Positions 18,588-29,445 of a stretch of DNA of 64,000 nucleotides are shown in pieces. Made by a program: the position numbers and the translations under genes. How positions within the stretch are numbered: position 1 is the first letter of the stretch; the number at the start of each line of letters is the position of its first letter. Below the pieces are notes generated by a model, which did no database searches, was not told where the DNA came from, and worked only from the letters and a program-made list of their open reading frames with translations. This DNA is from Streptomyces sp. DHE7-1 (GTDB lineage: Bacteria; Actinomycetota; Actinomycetes; Streptomycetales; Streptomycetaceae), in NCBI GenBank assembly GCA_016432725.1, contig JACJDG010000003.1, positions 6,230,001 through 6,294,000 on the forward strand, written 5' to 3'.

Positions 18588-21456
18588 TCAGGTGGGGACC
18601 TCCGAGAGGACGAAGGAGAAGCGGGTGGGCTCGGCCCGCAGGAAGTACCGCGGCAGCGGGCCCGGGCCGCAGGACTGGGAGCCGAGGCCGTGCAGGCCGT
18701 GGTCCAGATTGACCCACACCGTGTCACCGGTGGTGAGGTCGGTGAGGTGGGCCGCCGCGTCCAGGTGCTCGGTGGTCCAGCGCCGGGCGGTGAGGGAGAA
18801 CTCCGGGTCGCCCTCGACGCGCAGTCCGCCGAGCTCCGCCCAGCGCACGCCGGCCCGGGCGCCGTTCTCCTGCGGGCGGACGTACGGCGTCTGCATCTCG
18901 TCCACGGTCGACTGCCAGCGGCCGACCTCGGACGCCGTCGCGCTGTCCGGGTACGCCTCGCCCGGGCCGCCGCCGTACCACCGCACCCGGTCGGCCGCGG
19001 CCAGCCCGAAGCGGACACCGAGCCGGGGCAGCGGCACCGTCCAGTCGCCCTCCGGGGTCACCGACACGGTCAGGCCCAGCCGTGTCCCGTCCGACGTCCA
19101 GCGGTACACGGCCGACAGCCCGAACTCCCGGGCCGCCGGCGCCACCCGGGTGCGCACCGTCAGCGCGTCGTCGGCGACCTCCACCGCGTCCAGCCGGTGC
19201 CGCATGCGGTGCAGACCGAGCTCGCGCCACAGCGAGCCGTGGCGGACGTCCGTCTGCCAGGCGGCGCCGTCGTCGTTGTCGGTGGTGGCCCGCCACACGT
19301 CCAGGCGCAGCCCGGTCACCGCCACCCCGCCGATCGCCGTCAGGGCACCGCTCCGGGCGTCGAAGGAGGCCGGGCCGAGGGTGATCACCCCCTCGCCGGG
19401 CACTGGGCCGGCGCCCGCCGGGACCGACGGCACCGGGCGGACCCCGACCGCGAACTGGCCCCAGGCGACGACGTGTTCCCTCGGCGCCCAGGCGGTGTCG
19501 GCGGCGAGCAGCGCCCGTACGGTCCAGTGGGCCTCGCCCGCCGGTGCCGGGGCCGGCGGCTCGGGCAGCTTCACCTCGGCCGACGCGCCCGGCGCCAGCG
19601 GGGCACCGGCAGGGCACCGGACGCCACGGTCTCGCCGTCCACCTGGTAGGCCCAGGTGAAGGCCAGCGCCGAGAGGTCGGCGAAGTCGTACCTGTTGGTG
19701 ACGCGGACGCTGCCGTCGGTGCCGTCGCCCTCGATCGCGACCGGTTCGATCACCTTCTTGTACTCGACGAGCCCAGGGGAGGGCCGCCGGTCGGGGAAGA
19801 GCAGCCCGTCGCAGACGAAGTTGCCGTCGTGCAGTTCCTCGCCGAAGTCGCCGCCGTAGGCGTAGCCGAACCGCTCGTCCTTGACGCCGTGGTCGATCCA
19901 CTCCCAGACGAAGCCGCCCTGCAGCCGGTCGTGGGCCTCGAAGATCCGCTGGTACTCGGCGAGCCCGCCGGGGCCGTTGCCCATGGCGTGCCCGTACTCG
20001 CAGAGGATGAAGGGCAGTTCACGGCGCCGGCGGGTGCCGCCGTCCAGGCCCCGGCCGATCCGCTCGACCTCGTCGTGCCCCGCGTACATCCGCGAGTACA
20101 CGTCCGTGTCGCGGCAGTCGAGGTCGCCCTCGTAGTGCACGAGGCGGGAGGGGTCGCGGCCGCGGATCCACTCGGCCATCGCGGTCAGGCCCCGGCCGGT
20201 GCCGGCCTCGTTGCCCAGTGACCAGACGACGACGGACGGGTGGTTCTTGTCCCGCTCGACCATGCGGGCCGCGCGGTCGAGCAGCGCCGGGGTCCAGCGG
20301 TCGTCGTCGACGGGATTGTCCCGCCAGGCCTGCTCGGTGAAGCCGTGCGTCTCCAGGTCGCACTCGTCGACGACCCACAGGCCCAGCTCGTCGCACAGGT
20401 CCAGGAAGGCCGGGTGCGGCGGGTAGTGGGAGGTGCGGACGGCGTTGACGTTGTGCCGCTTCATCAGCAGCACGTCCTCCCGCATCGTCCCGAGGTCCAG
20501 CGCACGGCCCCGCTCCGGATGCCACTCGTGCCGGTTGACCCCCTTGAACAGCACGGGCCTGCCGTTGACCTTGATCAGGCCGTCCGACAGCTCCACCGTG
20601 CGGAATCCCACGCGCAGCGGCACCCGTTCGCCCCCGGTGTCCAGCACCCCTTCGTACAGCCTCGGGGTTTCCGCCGACCACGGCTCGGCGGGCACCGTCG
20701 CCGGCTCCCCGGTGCCGACGTCGATCCCCAGGCCGGGCACGGTCACCCGGCCCTCCACGTCGGAGTCGACGCGCAGGGTGCCGGTCCCGGCGACGTGGTC
20801 GTACGAGGCGTGCACGGAGAAGTCCCGGGCGCAGCCCGCCGGGCGGTGCAGCAGTGTGACGTCACGGAAGATGCCCGGCAGCCACCACTGGTCCTGGTCC
20901 TCCAGGTACGAGCCCGCCGACCACTGGTGGACCCGCACCGCCAGCACGTTGCCCACCGCCTTCAGCAGGTGGCCGGCCGCGAACTCGTGCGGCAGCCGCG
21001 AGCCCTTGAACTCGCCCAGTTCGGTCCCGTTCAGCCAGACCCGGGCGCAGGACTCCACCCCGTCGAACCGGAGCACCGCCCCGCCGTCCGACGGGTCGGG
21101 CCAGTCCGCGGGCAGGTCGAAGACGCGCAGGTGGTCGCCGGTCGGGTTCTCGGTCGGGACCCGGGCGGATCGACCGGGAACGGGTAGCGGTGGTTGGTGT
21201 AGACGGGGGACCCGTGTCCCTGGAGCACCCAGTGGCCGGGGACCCGCAGCTCCGCCCAGCCGGCCGCGTCGTACCCCTCACGGGCGAAGGAGTCGTCCTC
21301 GGCGTCGGCCGTGTCCGACAGTCTGAAGCGCCAGCTCCCGTTCAGCGAAAGGGACCTGGCGTCCGAGGCGGCGTACCAGGCCCGGGGCGGCAGCGCCCCG
21401 GAGCCCGGCGAGACGTCCTCGACGTAATCGGTGGCCGTGGGAGTGCGCAAGCTCAT
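18588..21456 (-). CDS. lacZ: Beta-galactosidase, glycoside hydrolase family 2 (two apparent frameshifts)
   Basis: ATG at 21456 (MSLRTPTATDYVEDVSPGSG). About 956 residues if joined: sugar-binding domain with SLNGSWRFRL and VPGHWVLQGHGSPVYTNHRYPF; immunoglobulin-like domain with ARVWLNGTELGEFKGSRLP; TIM barrel with FKGVNRHEWHPERGRALD, SHYPPHPAFLDLCDELGLW, the acid/base Glu in WSLGNEAGTG and the nucleophile Glu in FILCEYGHAMGNGPG; and a C-terminal small-chain domain with RWYGGGPGEAYPDS, VRPQENG and TRFSF. Frames change near 21161 and near 19600. No signal peptide, so it hydrolyses imported beta-galactosides in the cytoplasm. Its start overlaps the stop of the ROK gene, so it is the second gene of a coupled unit. 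Confidence 0.9.
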
Positions 21457-22729
21457 CGGTCTCCTAGCTCAGCCGGTCGTCGGACGATCGGTGCGGTACG
21501 GCTTCTCGCGGCACCGGCGCGCCCGGCGCCGTTGCGCGGTCCACCGGCGGACCGCAGCGTCCCCTCCAGCGCGAACGTGGCCGCGCCCAGGGACACCGGG
21601 TCGGTGGGGATGGGGGAGAGGACGATCTCGGTCGCGGCCAGCGGCCGCCGCAGCGCGCGCCGGGCGACCGCGACGCGCACCTCGTCGAGCAGCGGCGCGC
21701 CCAGCCGGGACGCCACCCAGCTGCTCAGCACGACCACCTCGGGGTTCAGGAGGTTGATCAGATCGGATATCCCGGCGCCCAGATAGCGGGCGGTGTCACG
21801 GACCACCTCGAGCGCCACCGGATCGTCCGCGGCGGCCGCCGCGCCCAGGGCGTCGATGGTCGCCGTCTGGTCCCCGGGGTGCAGCAGCGGTGACCGCGGG
21901 CTCAGTTCGCGCAGGTTCCGCATGATGCCGGGCGCGCCGACGTAGGTCTCCACACAGCCGTGGTTGCCGCAGTGGCACAGCCGGCCGTCCAGCACGAGCG
22001 TGGTGTGCCCCCACTCGCCCGCGCTGTCGCTGACCCCCGGTGCAGACCGCCGCCGAGCGCGAGACCGGCGCCGACCCCGGTGCCGAGGTTGACCACCACG
22101 GCGTCCCCGCGCCCCCGCGCCGCCCCGAACCACAGCTCGGCCACGGCGCAGGCGCGCAGCGGGTTGTCCAGGTACAGCGGATGCGCGACGCGCTCGGCGA
22201 GGAGATCCAGCAACGGCACTTCGTGCCAGTCCCAGTTGGGCGCGTACTCGGCCACGCCGCGGTCCCGGTCGACCTGGCCCGGCACGCTCACGCCGACGCC
22301 GAGCACCCGGGCCGGGTCGATCCCGGCCCGGGTCACCACCGAGGAGACGGCGGCGGCGACCTGGCCGGCCACCTGCTCCGGGCTGCTCCCGCCGGGCCGC
22401 GTCTCCTCGTCGGCGCGGGCCAGCACGTTCAGCGCCAGGTCGAACAGCTCGACGTGGACGTACGTCTCCGCGACGTCGACCCCGATCAGGGCGCCGCCGG
22501 ACGCGTCGACGGCGACCAGGCCCCGGGGCCGGCCGCCGGCCGAGTCCTCGAAACCGACCTCGGTGATCATGCGCAGGTCCAGCAGTTCGCCGACCAGCGT
22601 GGCGACCGTGGCCAGGCTCAGCCCGGTGGCCGCCGCCAGCTCCTGCCGCGAGGTGGGAGACCCCGCGATGATCTGACGCAGCACCTCGTAGCGGTTCGCG
22701 GTGCGGATGTCACGTGACGTGCGCTTCAC
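21453..22729 (-). CDS. ROK-family transcriptional regulator (one apparent frameshift)
   Basis: The start is taken as GTG at 22729 with GGGAGGGG upstream (in-frame ATG 22747 is the alternative). Residues about 1-65 are a winged helix (RYEVLRQIIAGSPTSRQELA, GLSLATVATLVGEL). The ROK sugar-kinase fold follows, with GVDVAETYVHVELFDL, VVVNLGTGVGAGLALGGG, then after the break WGHTTLVLDGRLCHCGNHGC, the ROK zinc motif with three Cys and a His. The break is at the five-C run 22034-22038. It should repress lacZ and itself, responding to a galactoside or its metabolite; the catalytic Asp of kinases is not evident. Its stop overlaps the lacZ ATG (ATGA). Confidence 0.85.
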
Positions 22730-22791
22730 GGAAGCGGCCCCTCCCATCCCGTCGGCCCGGAACGGCACGGGACCGGCACCGGCGCGGCGAC

Positions 22792-22820
22792 AGGCTATGG
22801 GCCGGAGACGCTTCCGACAA
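22792..22820 (-). promoter_or_regulatory. HrdB-type promoter for the ROK-lacZ unit
   Basis: On the minus strand TTGTCG (22820-22815) and TAGCCT (22797-22792) are separated by 17 bases, a good match to housekeeping sigma promoters of Streptomyces. The expected start lies about 55 bases before the ROK gene, so ROK-lacZ can be transcribed independently of the alditol oxidase gene that ends at 22825. Confidence 0.55.
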
Positions 22821-22824
22821 GGGG

Positions 22825-24102
22825 TTAGGAAAGGGGGTGTGAAAAGCCCCGCCGGTCCTGGTCCCCGAGTACGTCCCGGACGAACGCGTTGGTGAACTTC
22901 CCGGCGGGATCGAGGGATTCGGCCAGGGCGCGGAAGTCGGCCAGTCGCGGGTACCGCAGGCGCAGTTCCGCCGACGGCACCGTGAACACCTTGCCCCAGT
23001 GCGGACGGGCGTCGAACCCGCTCAGTGCCTCCTCGACCCGGCGGACCACCGGCAGCACGGCGGACGTGTCCTCGATCCAGGTGAAGTGCAGGGCCACCGA
23101 GTCCCGGCCGTGGGCCGGGCTCAGCCACTGCGGGTCGGCGGCGACGGTGCGCACCTCGCAGGTCTGCAGGACGCCGGCCACCGTCGTCCGTACGGCGTCG
23201 AGCGCGTGCAGCGCGTCGACGGCGGACGCCCGCGGCAGCAGGTACTCCGACTGCAGTTCGGCCCCGCTGCTCGGGGTGAACTCTGCCCGGAAGTGCGGCA
23301 GCCGCTCGTGCCACGGTCCCGGTACCCCGAACTGCCCGGTGCAGTTCTGCGCGGGCATGCCCGGCACCGGGTGCATCGCCTCGGTCGCGGCGGCCGCCCA
23401 CGGGAAGTCCACGGGCGCCTGATCGGTGCGCCGCTTCACCCACACCTGACGGAACCCCGGCTCCCGCCAGTCGGTGAACAGGCTCACGCTGTACGCCGCC
23501 CCGGCCACCGCCCCGTAGTCCAGCCCGGTCAGCGGCAGTTCGGTGAACACGTACTGCTCGACCTCGTACGCCGGCTCCAGCTCCAGGGTCAGCGCGGTGA
23601 CCACCCCGAGCGCGCCCAGCGAGGTCACCGCGCCGTCGAAGCGGGCGTCGCCCCGGGCCACGGTGACCGTGGAGCCGTCCGCCGTGACCAGCTCCACCTC
23701 CCGCACCGCGGCGGCGAGCGGCCCGTTGGCCACGCCGGAGCCGTGGGTGCCGGTGGCCACCGAGCCCGCCACCGAGATGTGCGGCAGGGAGGCCATGTTG
23801 GGCAGCGCGAGACCGTGCGCGTGGACCGCGCGGGCGAGTTCCGCGTACCGGACCCCGCCCGAGACGCGCACCGTACGGGCCGCGGTGTCCACGTCGGTCA
23901 CCGGCGGCAGGGCGGCGAGCGACACGAGCACCCCGTCACCGCCGGGCTCGGCGATCCGGTTGAAGGAGTGGCCGCTGCCCAGCACCCGCACCCGCGAGCT
24001 GCGGGCCACCAGGGACCGGAGCGCGCCGGCCGTCTCCGGGCGGTGGAACTCCCCGGCCTCGTAGGTGATGTTCCGGGCCCAGTTGGTGACCGTCCGACTC
24101 AT
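22825..24102 (-). CDS. aldO: FAD-dependent alditol oxidase
   Basis: A 425-residue intact protein, nearly identical in layout to the characterised Streptomyces alditol (xylitol) oxidase. It oxidises the terminal CH2OH of sugar alcohols such as xylitol and sorbitol with O2, giving H2O2. Residue His45 in VLGSGHSFN is the covalent FAD attachment site. Further FAD-domain signatures are LPNMASLPHISVAGSVATGT and GSGVANGPLAAAVREVELV. The ALO-type C-terminal domain shows FRAEFTPSSGAELQSEYLLP, TVAADPQWLSPAHGRDSV, RPHWGKVFTVP and LDPAGKFTNAFVRDVLG. Start ATG 24102 follows GGGAGGGAC. It is divergent from the hydroxyacid dehydrogenase; the shared 122-base gap carries the near-palindromic CTACCGTAG that can act as a -10 both ways. 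Confidence 0.93.
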   Translation of the reverse strand: MSRTVTNWARNITYEAGEFHRPETAGALRSLVARSSRVRVLGSGHSFNRIAEPGGDGVLVSLAALPPVTDVDTAARTVRVSGGVRYAELARAVHAHGLALPNMASLPHISVAGSVATGTHGSGVANGPLAAAVREVELVTADGSTVTVARGDARFDGAVTSLGALGVVTALTLELEPAYEVEQYVFTELPLTGLDYGAVAGAAYSVSLFTDWREPGFRQVWVKRRTDQAPVDFPWAAAATEAMHPVPGMPAQNCTGQFGVPGPWHERLPHFRAEFTPSSGAELQSEYLLPRASAVDALHALDAVRTTVAGVLQTCEVRTVAADPQWLSPAHGRDSVALHFTWIEDTSAVLPVVRRVEEALSGFDARPHWGKVFTVPSAELRLRYPRLADFRALAESLDPAGKFTNAFVRDVLGDQDRRGFSHPLS

Positions 24103-24224
24103 CCTTGCCGTCCCTCCCTGGAGCTGCGTGTTCATTGACCCTCTCATCCGCCGGGACCTACCGTAGAGAGCGGTTGCTGTCCGGGCGCCCGGTCCGGGCT
24201 CCGACGAGACGGAAGGTCCCTTCG

Positions 24225-25231
24225 TTGCCCGAGCGTCCCCAGGCGCTGTTCGCCATGACGGCCCCCAACGTGCCGCGCGTCTTCCCGCCGGACCTGCTCG
24301 CCGCGCTGCGCGAGCACGTCGACGTCGACCCCGCCGTCGTGGCGGAGGACCTCGGCGACCCCCGCGTGCGGGAGGCACTGGCCCGCACCGAGGTCCTGAT
24401 CACCGGCTGGGGCTGCCCGCTCCTCGACAGGGCCGCCCTGGACGCGGCACCGAGGCTGCGCGCGGTGCTGCACGCGGCCGGCTCGGTCAAGGGCTTCACC
24501 ACCCCGAGGTCTTCGAGCGCGGCATCGCCGTCTCCTCGGCCGCCGCCGCCAACGCCCTGCCCGTCGCCGAGTACACCCTCGCCATGATCCTGCTCGCCGG
24601 GAAGGACGTCCTCGCCTCCCGCGACCTGCTGCGCACCCGCCGCGCCTTCCCCTACGGCGGCATCCTCCCCGGCGTCGGCAACTACGGCCGCCGGGTGGGC
24701 GTCGTCGGCGCCTCCCGCGTCGGCCGCCGGGTCGTCGAGCTGCTGCGCCCCCACGACCTCCGGGTGAGCCTCGCCGACCCCTACGTCGACGAGGCCGGGG
24801 CCGCCCGGCTCGGTGTGCCCCTGCTGCCGCTGGACGACCTGCTGCGCACCTCCGACATCGTCACCCTGCACGCCCCGGACACCCCCGGGACCCGGCGTCT
24901 GATCGGCGCCCGGGAACTCGCCCTGATGCCCTCGGGCGCCGTGCTGATCAACACCGCGCGCGGCGCCCTGGTCGACCACGACGCCCTGGTGGAGGAACTG
25001 CGCACCGGCCGCCTCGGCGCCGTGCTGGACGTCACCGACCCGGAGCCGCTGCCGGCCGGCTCGCCTCTGTTCGATCTGCCCAACGCCTTCGTGACCCCGC
25101 ACCTGGCCGGCTCGCAGGGCAACGAGGTCGCCCGGCTCGGCCGGACGGTGGTCGAGGAGGCCGCGCGCCTGGTGGCCGGGGACCCGCTCGCGCATGCCGT
25201 CGATCACACCGTCCTGGAGCGGACGGCCTGA
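24225..25231 (+). CDS. D-isomer-specific 2-hydroxyacid dehydrogenase (one apparent frameshift)
   Basis: The start is TTG at 24225 (LPERPQALFAMTAPNV) with GGAAGG eight bases upstream; ATG 24255 would remove ten residues. About 336 residues. The catalytic domain begins the protein (TEVLITGWGCPLLDRAALDA); at the C run 24502-24505 one missing base breaks the frame before VFERGIAVSSAAAANALPVA. The NAD-binding domain has GVVGASRVGRRVVELL. Catalytic residues are Arg in NTARGALVDHDAL, Glu in VTDPEPLP and His in VTPHLAGSQGNE. The substrate is not predictable; it may process sugar-derived acids with the neighbouring oxidase, which is inference. Confidence 0.86.
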
Positions 25232-25344
25232 CGGCACCGCCGAACCGGGACGGCTCGCGCGCCGGTACGGGGACCCGGCCGGGCCGGCGCGCGAACGGGG
25301 GCATACGGTGAGAGCCGAATGTCCGAGCCGGGAGGAGATGACGG

Positions 25345-26664
25345 ATGGGCAGCCGCACCGCGCTGGTCGAGGATCTGATGGAGCGCTTCCCGCATGTGCC
25401 GCGGGAGGCCGTCTTCAAGGAGGACCTGCTCCGGGGCGGAGTCGCCTTCGACGCCTCCGCGCTCAGCGACAACGAGAGCGGCGAGGTCAAGCCGAAGTCG
25501 TACTTCATCTTCTCCTTCGACCACGGCACCCTGCCCGAGCTGGGCGAGGCCGCGCTGCGCCGGCCCCCGGAGGAGATCATCCTCACGGGCGGCCCGTACG
25601 GCCTGCGGCGCACCGTCGTCTCCGTACGGGTGAATCCGGCCTCGCCGTACCGGGTCGCCGCCGACGAGGAGGGGCTCCTCGGCCTGTACCTCGACGGCAG
25701 CCGGATCGCCGACGTCGGCGTGCCGCCCATGCCCGAGTACTACCGGCACACCCTCTCCAACGGGAAGTCCGTGATGGAGGTCGCCCCCACCATCCAGTGG
25801 GGCTACCTGATCTACCTGACCGTCTTCCGGGTCTGCCAGTACTTCGGCGCCAAGGAGGAGTGCCAGTACTGCGACATCAACCACAACTGGCGCCAGCACA
25901 AGGCGGCCGGCCGGCCGTACACCGGGGTGAAGGACGTCGAGGAGGTGCTCGAGGCCCTCGAGATCATCGACCGGTACGACACCCAGAAGGCGTCCACCGC
26001 CTACACCCTCACCGGCGGCGCCATCACCAAGACGGTCGCCGGGCGGGACGAGGCCGACTTCTACGGCCACTACGCCAAGGCCATCGAGGAGCGCTTCCCG
26101 GGCCGCTGGATCGGCAAGGTCGTCGCGCAGGCGCTGCCCAAGGCGGACGTGCAGCGGTTCAAGGACTACGGGGTGCAGATCTACCACCCCAACTTCGAGG
26201 TGTGGGACCGCCGGCTCTTCGAGCTGTACTGCCCCGGCAAGGAGCGCTACGTCGGCCGGGACGAGTGGCACCGCCGCATCCTGGACTCGGCCGACGTCTT
26301 CGGCGCGCGCAACGTGATCCCGAACTTCGTCGCGGGCGTGGAGATGGCCGAGCCGTTCGGCTTCACCTCCGTCGACGAGGCCATCGCGTCCACCACCGAG
26401 GGCCTGCGCTTCTTCATGTCGCACGGCATCACCCCCCGCTTCACCACCTGGTGCCCGGAGCCCACCACCCCGCTCGGCAAGGCGAACCCGCAGGGCGCGC
26501 CGCTGGAGTACCACATCCGGCTGCTGGAGGCCTACCGGGCCACGATGGACGACTTCGGGCTCGCCTCGCCGCCCGGATACGGCGAGCCCGGGCCGGGCCG
26601 CGCGGTGTTCTCCGTCAGCTCCTTCATGGACAGCCTGCCCGCCGAGGAGCCGGCGGAGGTCTGA
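25345..26664 (+). CDS. Radical SAM protein with unusual cluster motif
   Basis: A 439-residue intact protein with start ATG at 25345 after GGGAGGAG. The likely 4Fe-4S ligands are Cys164, Cys173 and Cys176 in VCQYFGAKEECQYCDIN, a CX8CX2C spacing instead of the standard CX3CX2C. The SAM-binding GGA-like strand is AYTLTGGAITKT. Later conserved pieces are YHPNFEVWDRRLFELYCPGK, NVIPNFVAGVEM and RFTTWCPEPTTPLG. The first 150 residues form a separate N-terminal domain. I know this type as an unnamed radical SAM family in Streptomyces; the reaction is unknown. It is transcribed alone. Confidence 0.8.
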   Translation: MGSRTALVEDLMERFPHVPREAVFKEDLLRGGVAFDASALSDNESGEVKPKSYFIFSFDHGTLPELGEAALRRPPEEIILTGGPYGLRRTVVSVRVNPASPYRVAADEEGLLGLYLDGSRIADVGVPPMPEYYRHTLSNGKSVMEVAPTIQWGYLIYLTVFRVCQYFGAKEECQYCDINHNWRQHKAAGRPYTGVKDVEEVLEALEIIDRYDTQKASTAYTLTGGAITKTVAGRDEADFYGHYAKAIEERFPGRWIGKVVAQALPKADVQRFKDYGVQIYHPNFEVWDRRLFELYCPGKERYVGRDEWHRRILDSADVFGARNVIPNFVAGVEMAEPFGFTSVDEAIASTTEGLRFFMSHGITPRFTTWCPEPTTPLGKANPQGAPLEYHIRLLEAYRATMDDFGLASPPGYGEPGPGRAVFSVSSFMDSLPAEEPAEV

Positions 26665-26899
26665 CCGCCGGGAAACGGCCGGCCGGACGGTGAGCGGAAC
26701 GGGTCCCGCGTCCGTACGAGAGACGGGAGAGGCGGGGCCGGCCGCGGCCGGTCACGGCGCGCGACGCTGTGATCACTCGATTTGAACATGGCGCTTGTCA
26801 GTCCTGTCGGCGGCGTGAAAGGCTCCTGCCCGCTGCGGGGTTCCTCCAACTCCCCTATGTGTGCGGTGAGTTGACCTCGCTCGTGGATGCAGGAGTGCC

Positions 26900-28396
26900 A
26901 TGCCCGACCTGCCGGCCCCCAGGACGCCACCGAGGCGGAGCTGTTCTCGGAGTGCTGGGACGCGGTGCTCAGTTACGCCGACCTGTGCACCTCCGGATCG
27001 CTGACGGCCCATCAGCTCGCCACCGAGGCGTTCACGTCGGGCATGCGTGAGCTGCGAGCCGTCGGCACCCTCCCTGGGCGCGGCCCCGCACGGCGGCCGG
27101 GCCGGCTGCCGGCGATCCCGGAACTGCTCACCGCGGTACGGAACACGGCCGCGGGCTGGGAGGCCGGCGGCCAGGGGCACAAGCTGGACCCCGATCTGCG
27201 GCTGTGGCTCAACTCCGCCCGGGCCGCCAGGTTCGCCGGGCCGCCCGCGGGGCGGCCGGTCGCGCTGCGGGGGCTGAGGGACATGCAGGGATCGGACGCC
27301 ACGTTGCTGTGGCTCGCCGAGGTGGAGGCGCTGCCGCTGTCGGCCGTGGCCCGCCGGCTCGGCCTGGACCCGGCCACGGCCGCCGACGAACTCGACCAGG
27401 TACGGAACCTGTTCCGGGTCCGCTGCCACCGTGCCCACCTCGACTCGCCGATGGACGCGGAGTGCCGTGCGTACGCCCGCCTGCTGGACGCGGTGACCCG
27501 GTCGGCCGGCGCCGAGACGCCGCCCGACCTCTCCCGGCACCTCGCCACCTGCGCGCCGTGTGCCGAGGCCGCGGCCTGTCTGCGCCTGCACGGCGGCGGG
27601 CTGCCCGCCGCCGTGGCCGGCGGCGTCCTCGGCTGGGGCGGCCTCGCCTACCTGGAGCGCAGGCGGCGCGCCGCCGAGGTCCGGCTGGGTGCCGGCCACC
27701 CGGGCGCGCCCGGAGCCGGCGGTGACCCGGAGGAGCGCGGCGGCCGGGGCCGGGCGCTGCGCGGCGGCCTGCTGGGCGCGGCCGTCCTGCTGTCGGCCCT
27801 CGCGCTCGGGGTGTCGATGATGCCGTTCGGCGGCTCTGCCGACGACGAGGCGGCGGCCCGCGACGACCGTCAGCCCGTCGCCGATCCGGGCACGTTCCCG
27901 GTCACGGGCGGCTCCCCGGGACCCGGGGGCCGGCGTCCGGGGACCCCGCCCCCGGGAACCGGCGTCCGCCGCTCCTTCCGCGACCGCTCCCCGGACCCGG
28001 CACGAGACCAGGAGCCCCGGCCCCGAACCCCAGGGGACCTCCTCCGGCACCACCGCACCCACCCGTCCGGAGACCCCCGCACCCACCTGCCGGGTCGCCT
28101 ACGACCTGGTGAACCAGTGGCCCGACGGCTTCCAGGCCACCGTCACCGTCACCACCGCCGAGGCCCTCACCGGCTGGCAGGTCGCCTGGAGCTTCCGCGA
28201 CGGCCAGCGCATCGACCGGATGTGGGACGCGACCGCCCACCAGGCCGGCTCCCGGGTCACCGCCACCGCCGCCGACTACAACAGGTCCGTCGCCGCGCGC
28301 TCCTCGCTGTCCTTCGGGTTCATCGGGTCCTGGCGGGACCGGAACCGGACACCGTACGACTTCACGCTCAACGGGGAGACCTGCGCGGCGGGCTGA
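26900..28396 (+). CDS. Sigma-factor-like protein with ZAS zinc finger, membrane helix and CBM2 (frameshifts)
   Basis: ATG at 26900 (MPDLPAP) precedes a five-C run at 26916-26920 where one missing base shifts the frame; QDATEAELFSECWDAVLSYA follows. Residues about 1-190 resemble a degenerate sigma-70 pair of regions, with LPLSAVARRLGLDPATAADE as the region-4-like HTH. HLATCAPCAEAAACL has the HX3CX2C anti-sigma zinc motif. A membrane helix (GGLLGAAVLLSALALGVSMM) lies near residue 300, then a Pro-rich linker with another break (27900-28080), then an extracytoplasmic CBM2-type cellulose-binding domain (NQWPDGFQATVTVTTAEALT, GWQVAWSF, SLSFGFIGSW, ending LNGETC). So DNA-binding-like and cell-surface carbohydrate-binding parts are joined across the membrane. 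Confidence 0.75.
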
Positions 28397-28717
28397 AATC
28401 CGCGCCGCGGCGTTCACAGAAAACCTGAGTTCTGGCCAAATCCCCCCGTTCGGCGACTTGGCGCATTTATGCGAGCTGTCACCCCCAAGGGGTCTGACCT
28501 CGCCTTGATCGACCGTCGCCGTGCGCCGGAGGAGCCTCGTTTCGCCGCCGCCGGTGGCCGGTCCGCGTCCTCGACACGCGCTGCCCGGGTGACCTACCTG
28601 GCAGTTCCGTCATTACCGGACGGTACCCCCGATGTGGCGCAATTCACTCGCCCGAATATGGCGTTCTGCCACCATCAACGCCATCGAAAAACCGGCCATC
28701 GGCACTGCGGCGGGGGC
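28397..28717. other. Region upstream of the Crp-type gene, no gene seen
   Basis: It contains relatively AT-rich DNA for this genome (28420-28480 and 28600-28700), where the promoter is expected. An in-frame ATG at 28469 would extend the Crp protein by 85 residues with poor codon bias and no family support. Confidence 0.35.
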
Positions 28718-28723
28718 GTGGCC

Positions 28724-29445
28724 ATGGGGCTGCTCGGCAATGACCTGGCGTTCGCGCAGTCTCTGTCCGCACAGGAGCGCGAGGGCGTCATGGCCCTCGG
28801 CACCCGGAAGCACTTCCAGCCCGACGCGCACCTCCTGACCGAGGGCGACCGGTCCAGCCACGTGCTGATCCTGCTCGAGGGCTGGGTCACCGTCTCCGTG
28901 TCCACCGACCGGGGCGCCACCCGGCTGATACTCGGCCTGCGCGGCCCCGGTGAACTGCTCGGCGAGATGGCCGCGCTGGACCCGCATCCGCGCAGTGCCA
29001 CCGTGCGCGCCCTCGGCCCGATAGAGGCCCAGGTCATATCCGGGGACGCCTTCCGGCGCTTCCTCGCCCTGCATCCCCGCGTCAGCGGACTGGTGATACG
29101 CCAGCTCACCTTCCGGCTGCGCAGCGCCGACCGGGAACGGTCCGCGCTCGCCTCGCTCACCGTCCTGCAGCGCCTGGCCGTCCGGCTCAGCGAACTCTCC
29201 GCGGCCGAACCCGCCGGTCCCTATGCCCCCTCCGCGGCGGGCCGTCCGTCCGGCCCCCGCCCGCCGGCTCCGTCGTCCACCTGGCCCAGGACGAGCTGGC
29301 CGCCACCGTCGGCGCCACCCGGGAGGCCGTCGCCAAGGCCCTCAGGCTGCTCCGCGCCCAGCGCATCGTGCGCACCGGCACCCGGATGGTCGAGATCCTC
29401 GATCCGGACCTGCTCGCCCTCCTCGCGGACGGCCATCACGAGTAA
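28724..29445 (+). CDS. Crp/Fnr family regulator (one apparent frameshift)
   Basis: Start ATG 28724 (MGLLGNDLAFAQSLSAQERE); GTG 28718 is possible. Residues 1-120 form a cyclic-nucleotide-binding beta-roll: TRKHFQPDAHLLTEGDRSSH, VLILLEGWVTVS, GPGELLGEMAALDPHPRSAT. The helix and the start of the DNA-binding domain follow (LTVLQRLAVRLSELS). The frame breaks within the GC runs at about 29220-29265 and continues as VVHLAQDELAATVGATREAV, the HTH, to TAA at 29443-29445, about 240 residues. It is immediately upstream (107 bases) of the cyclase-like gene on the same strand, so it could sense the nucleotide made there or control the operon; that is inference. Confidence 0.8.
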
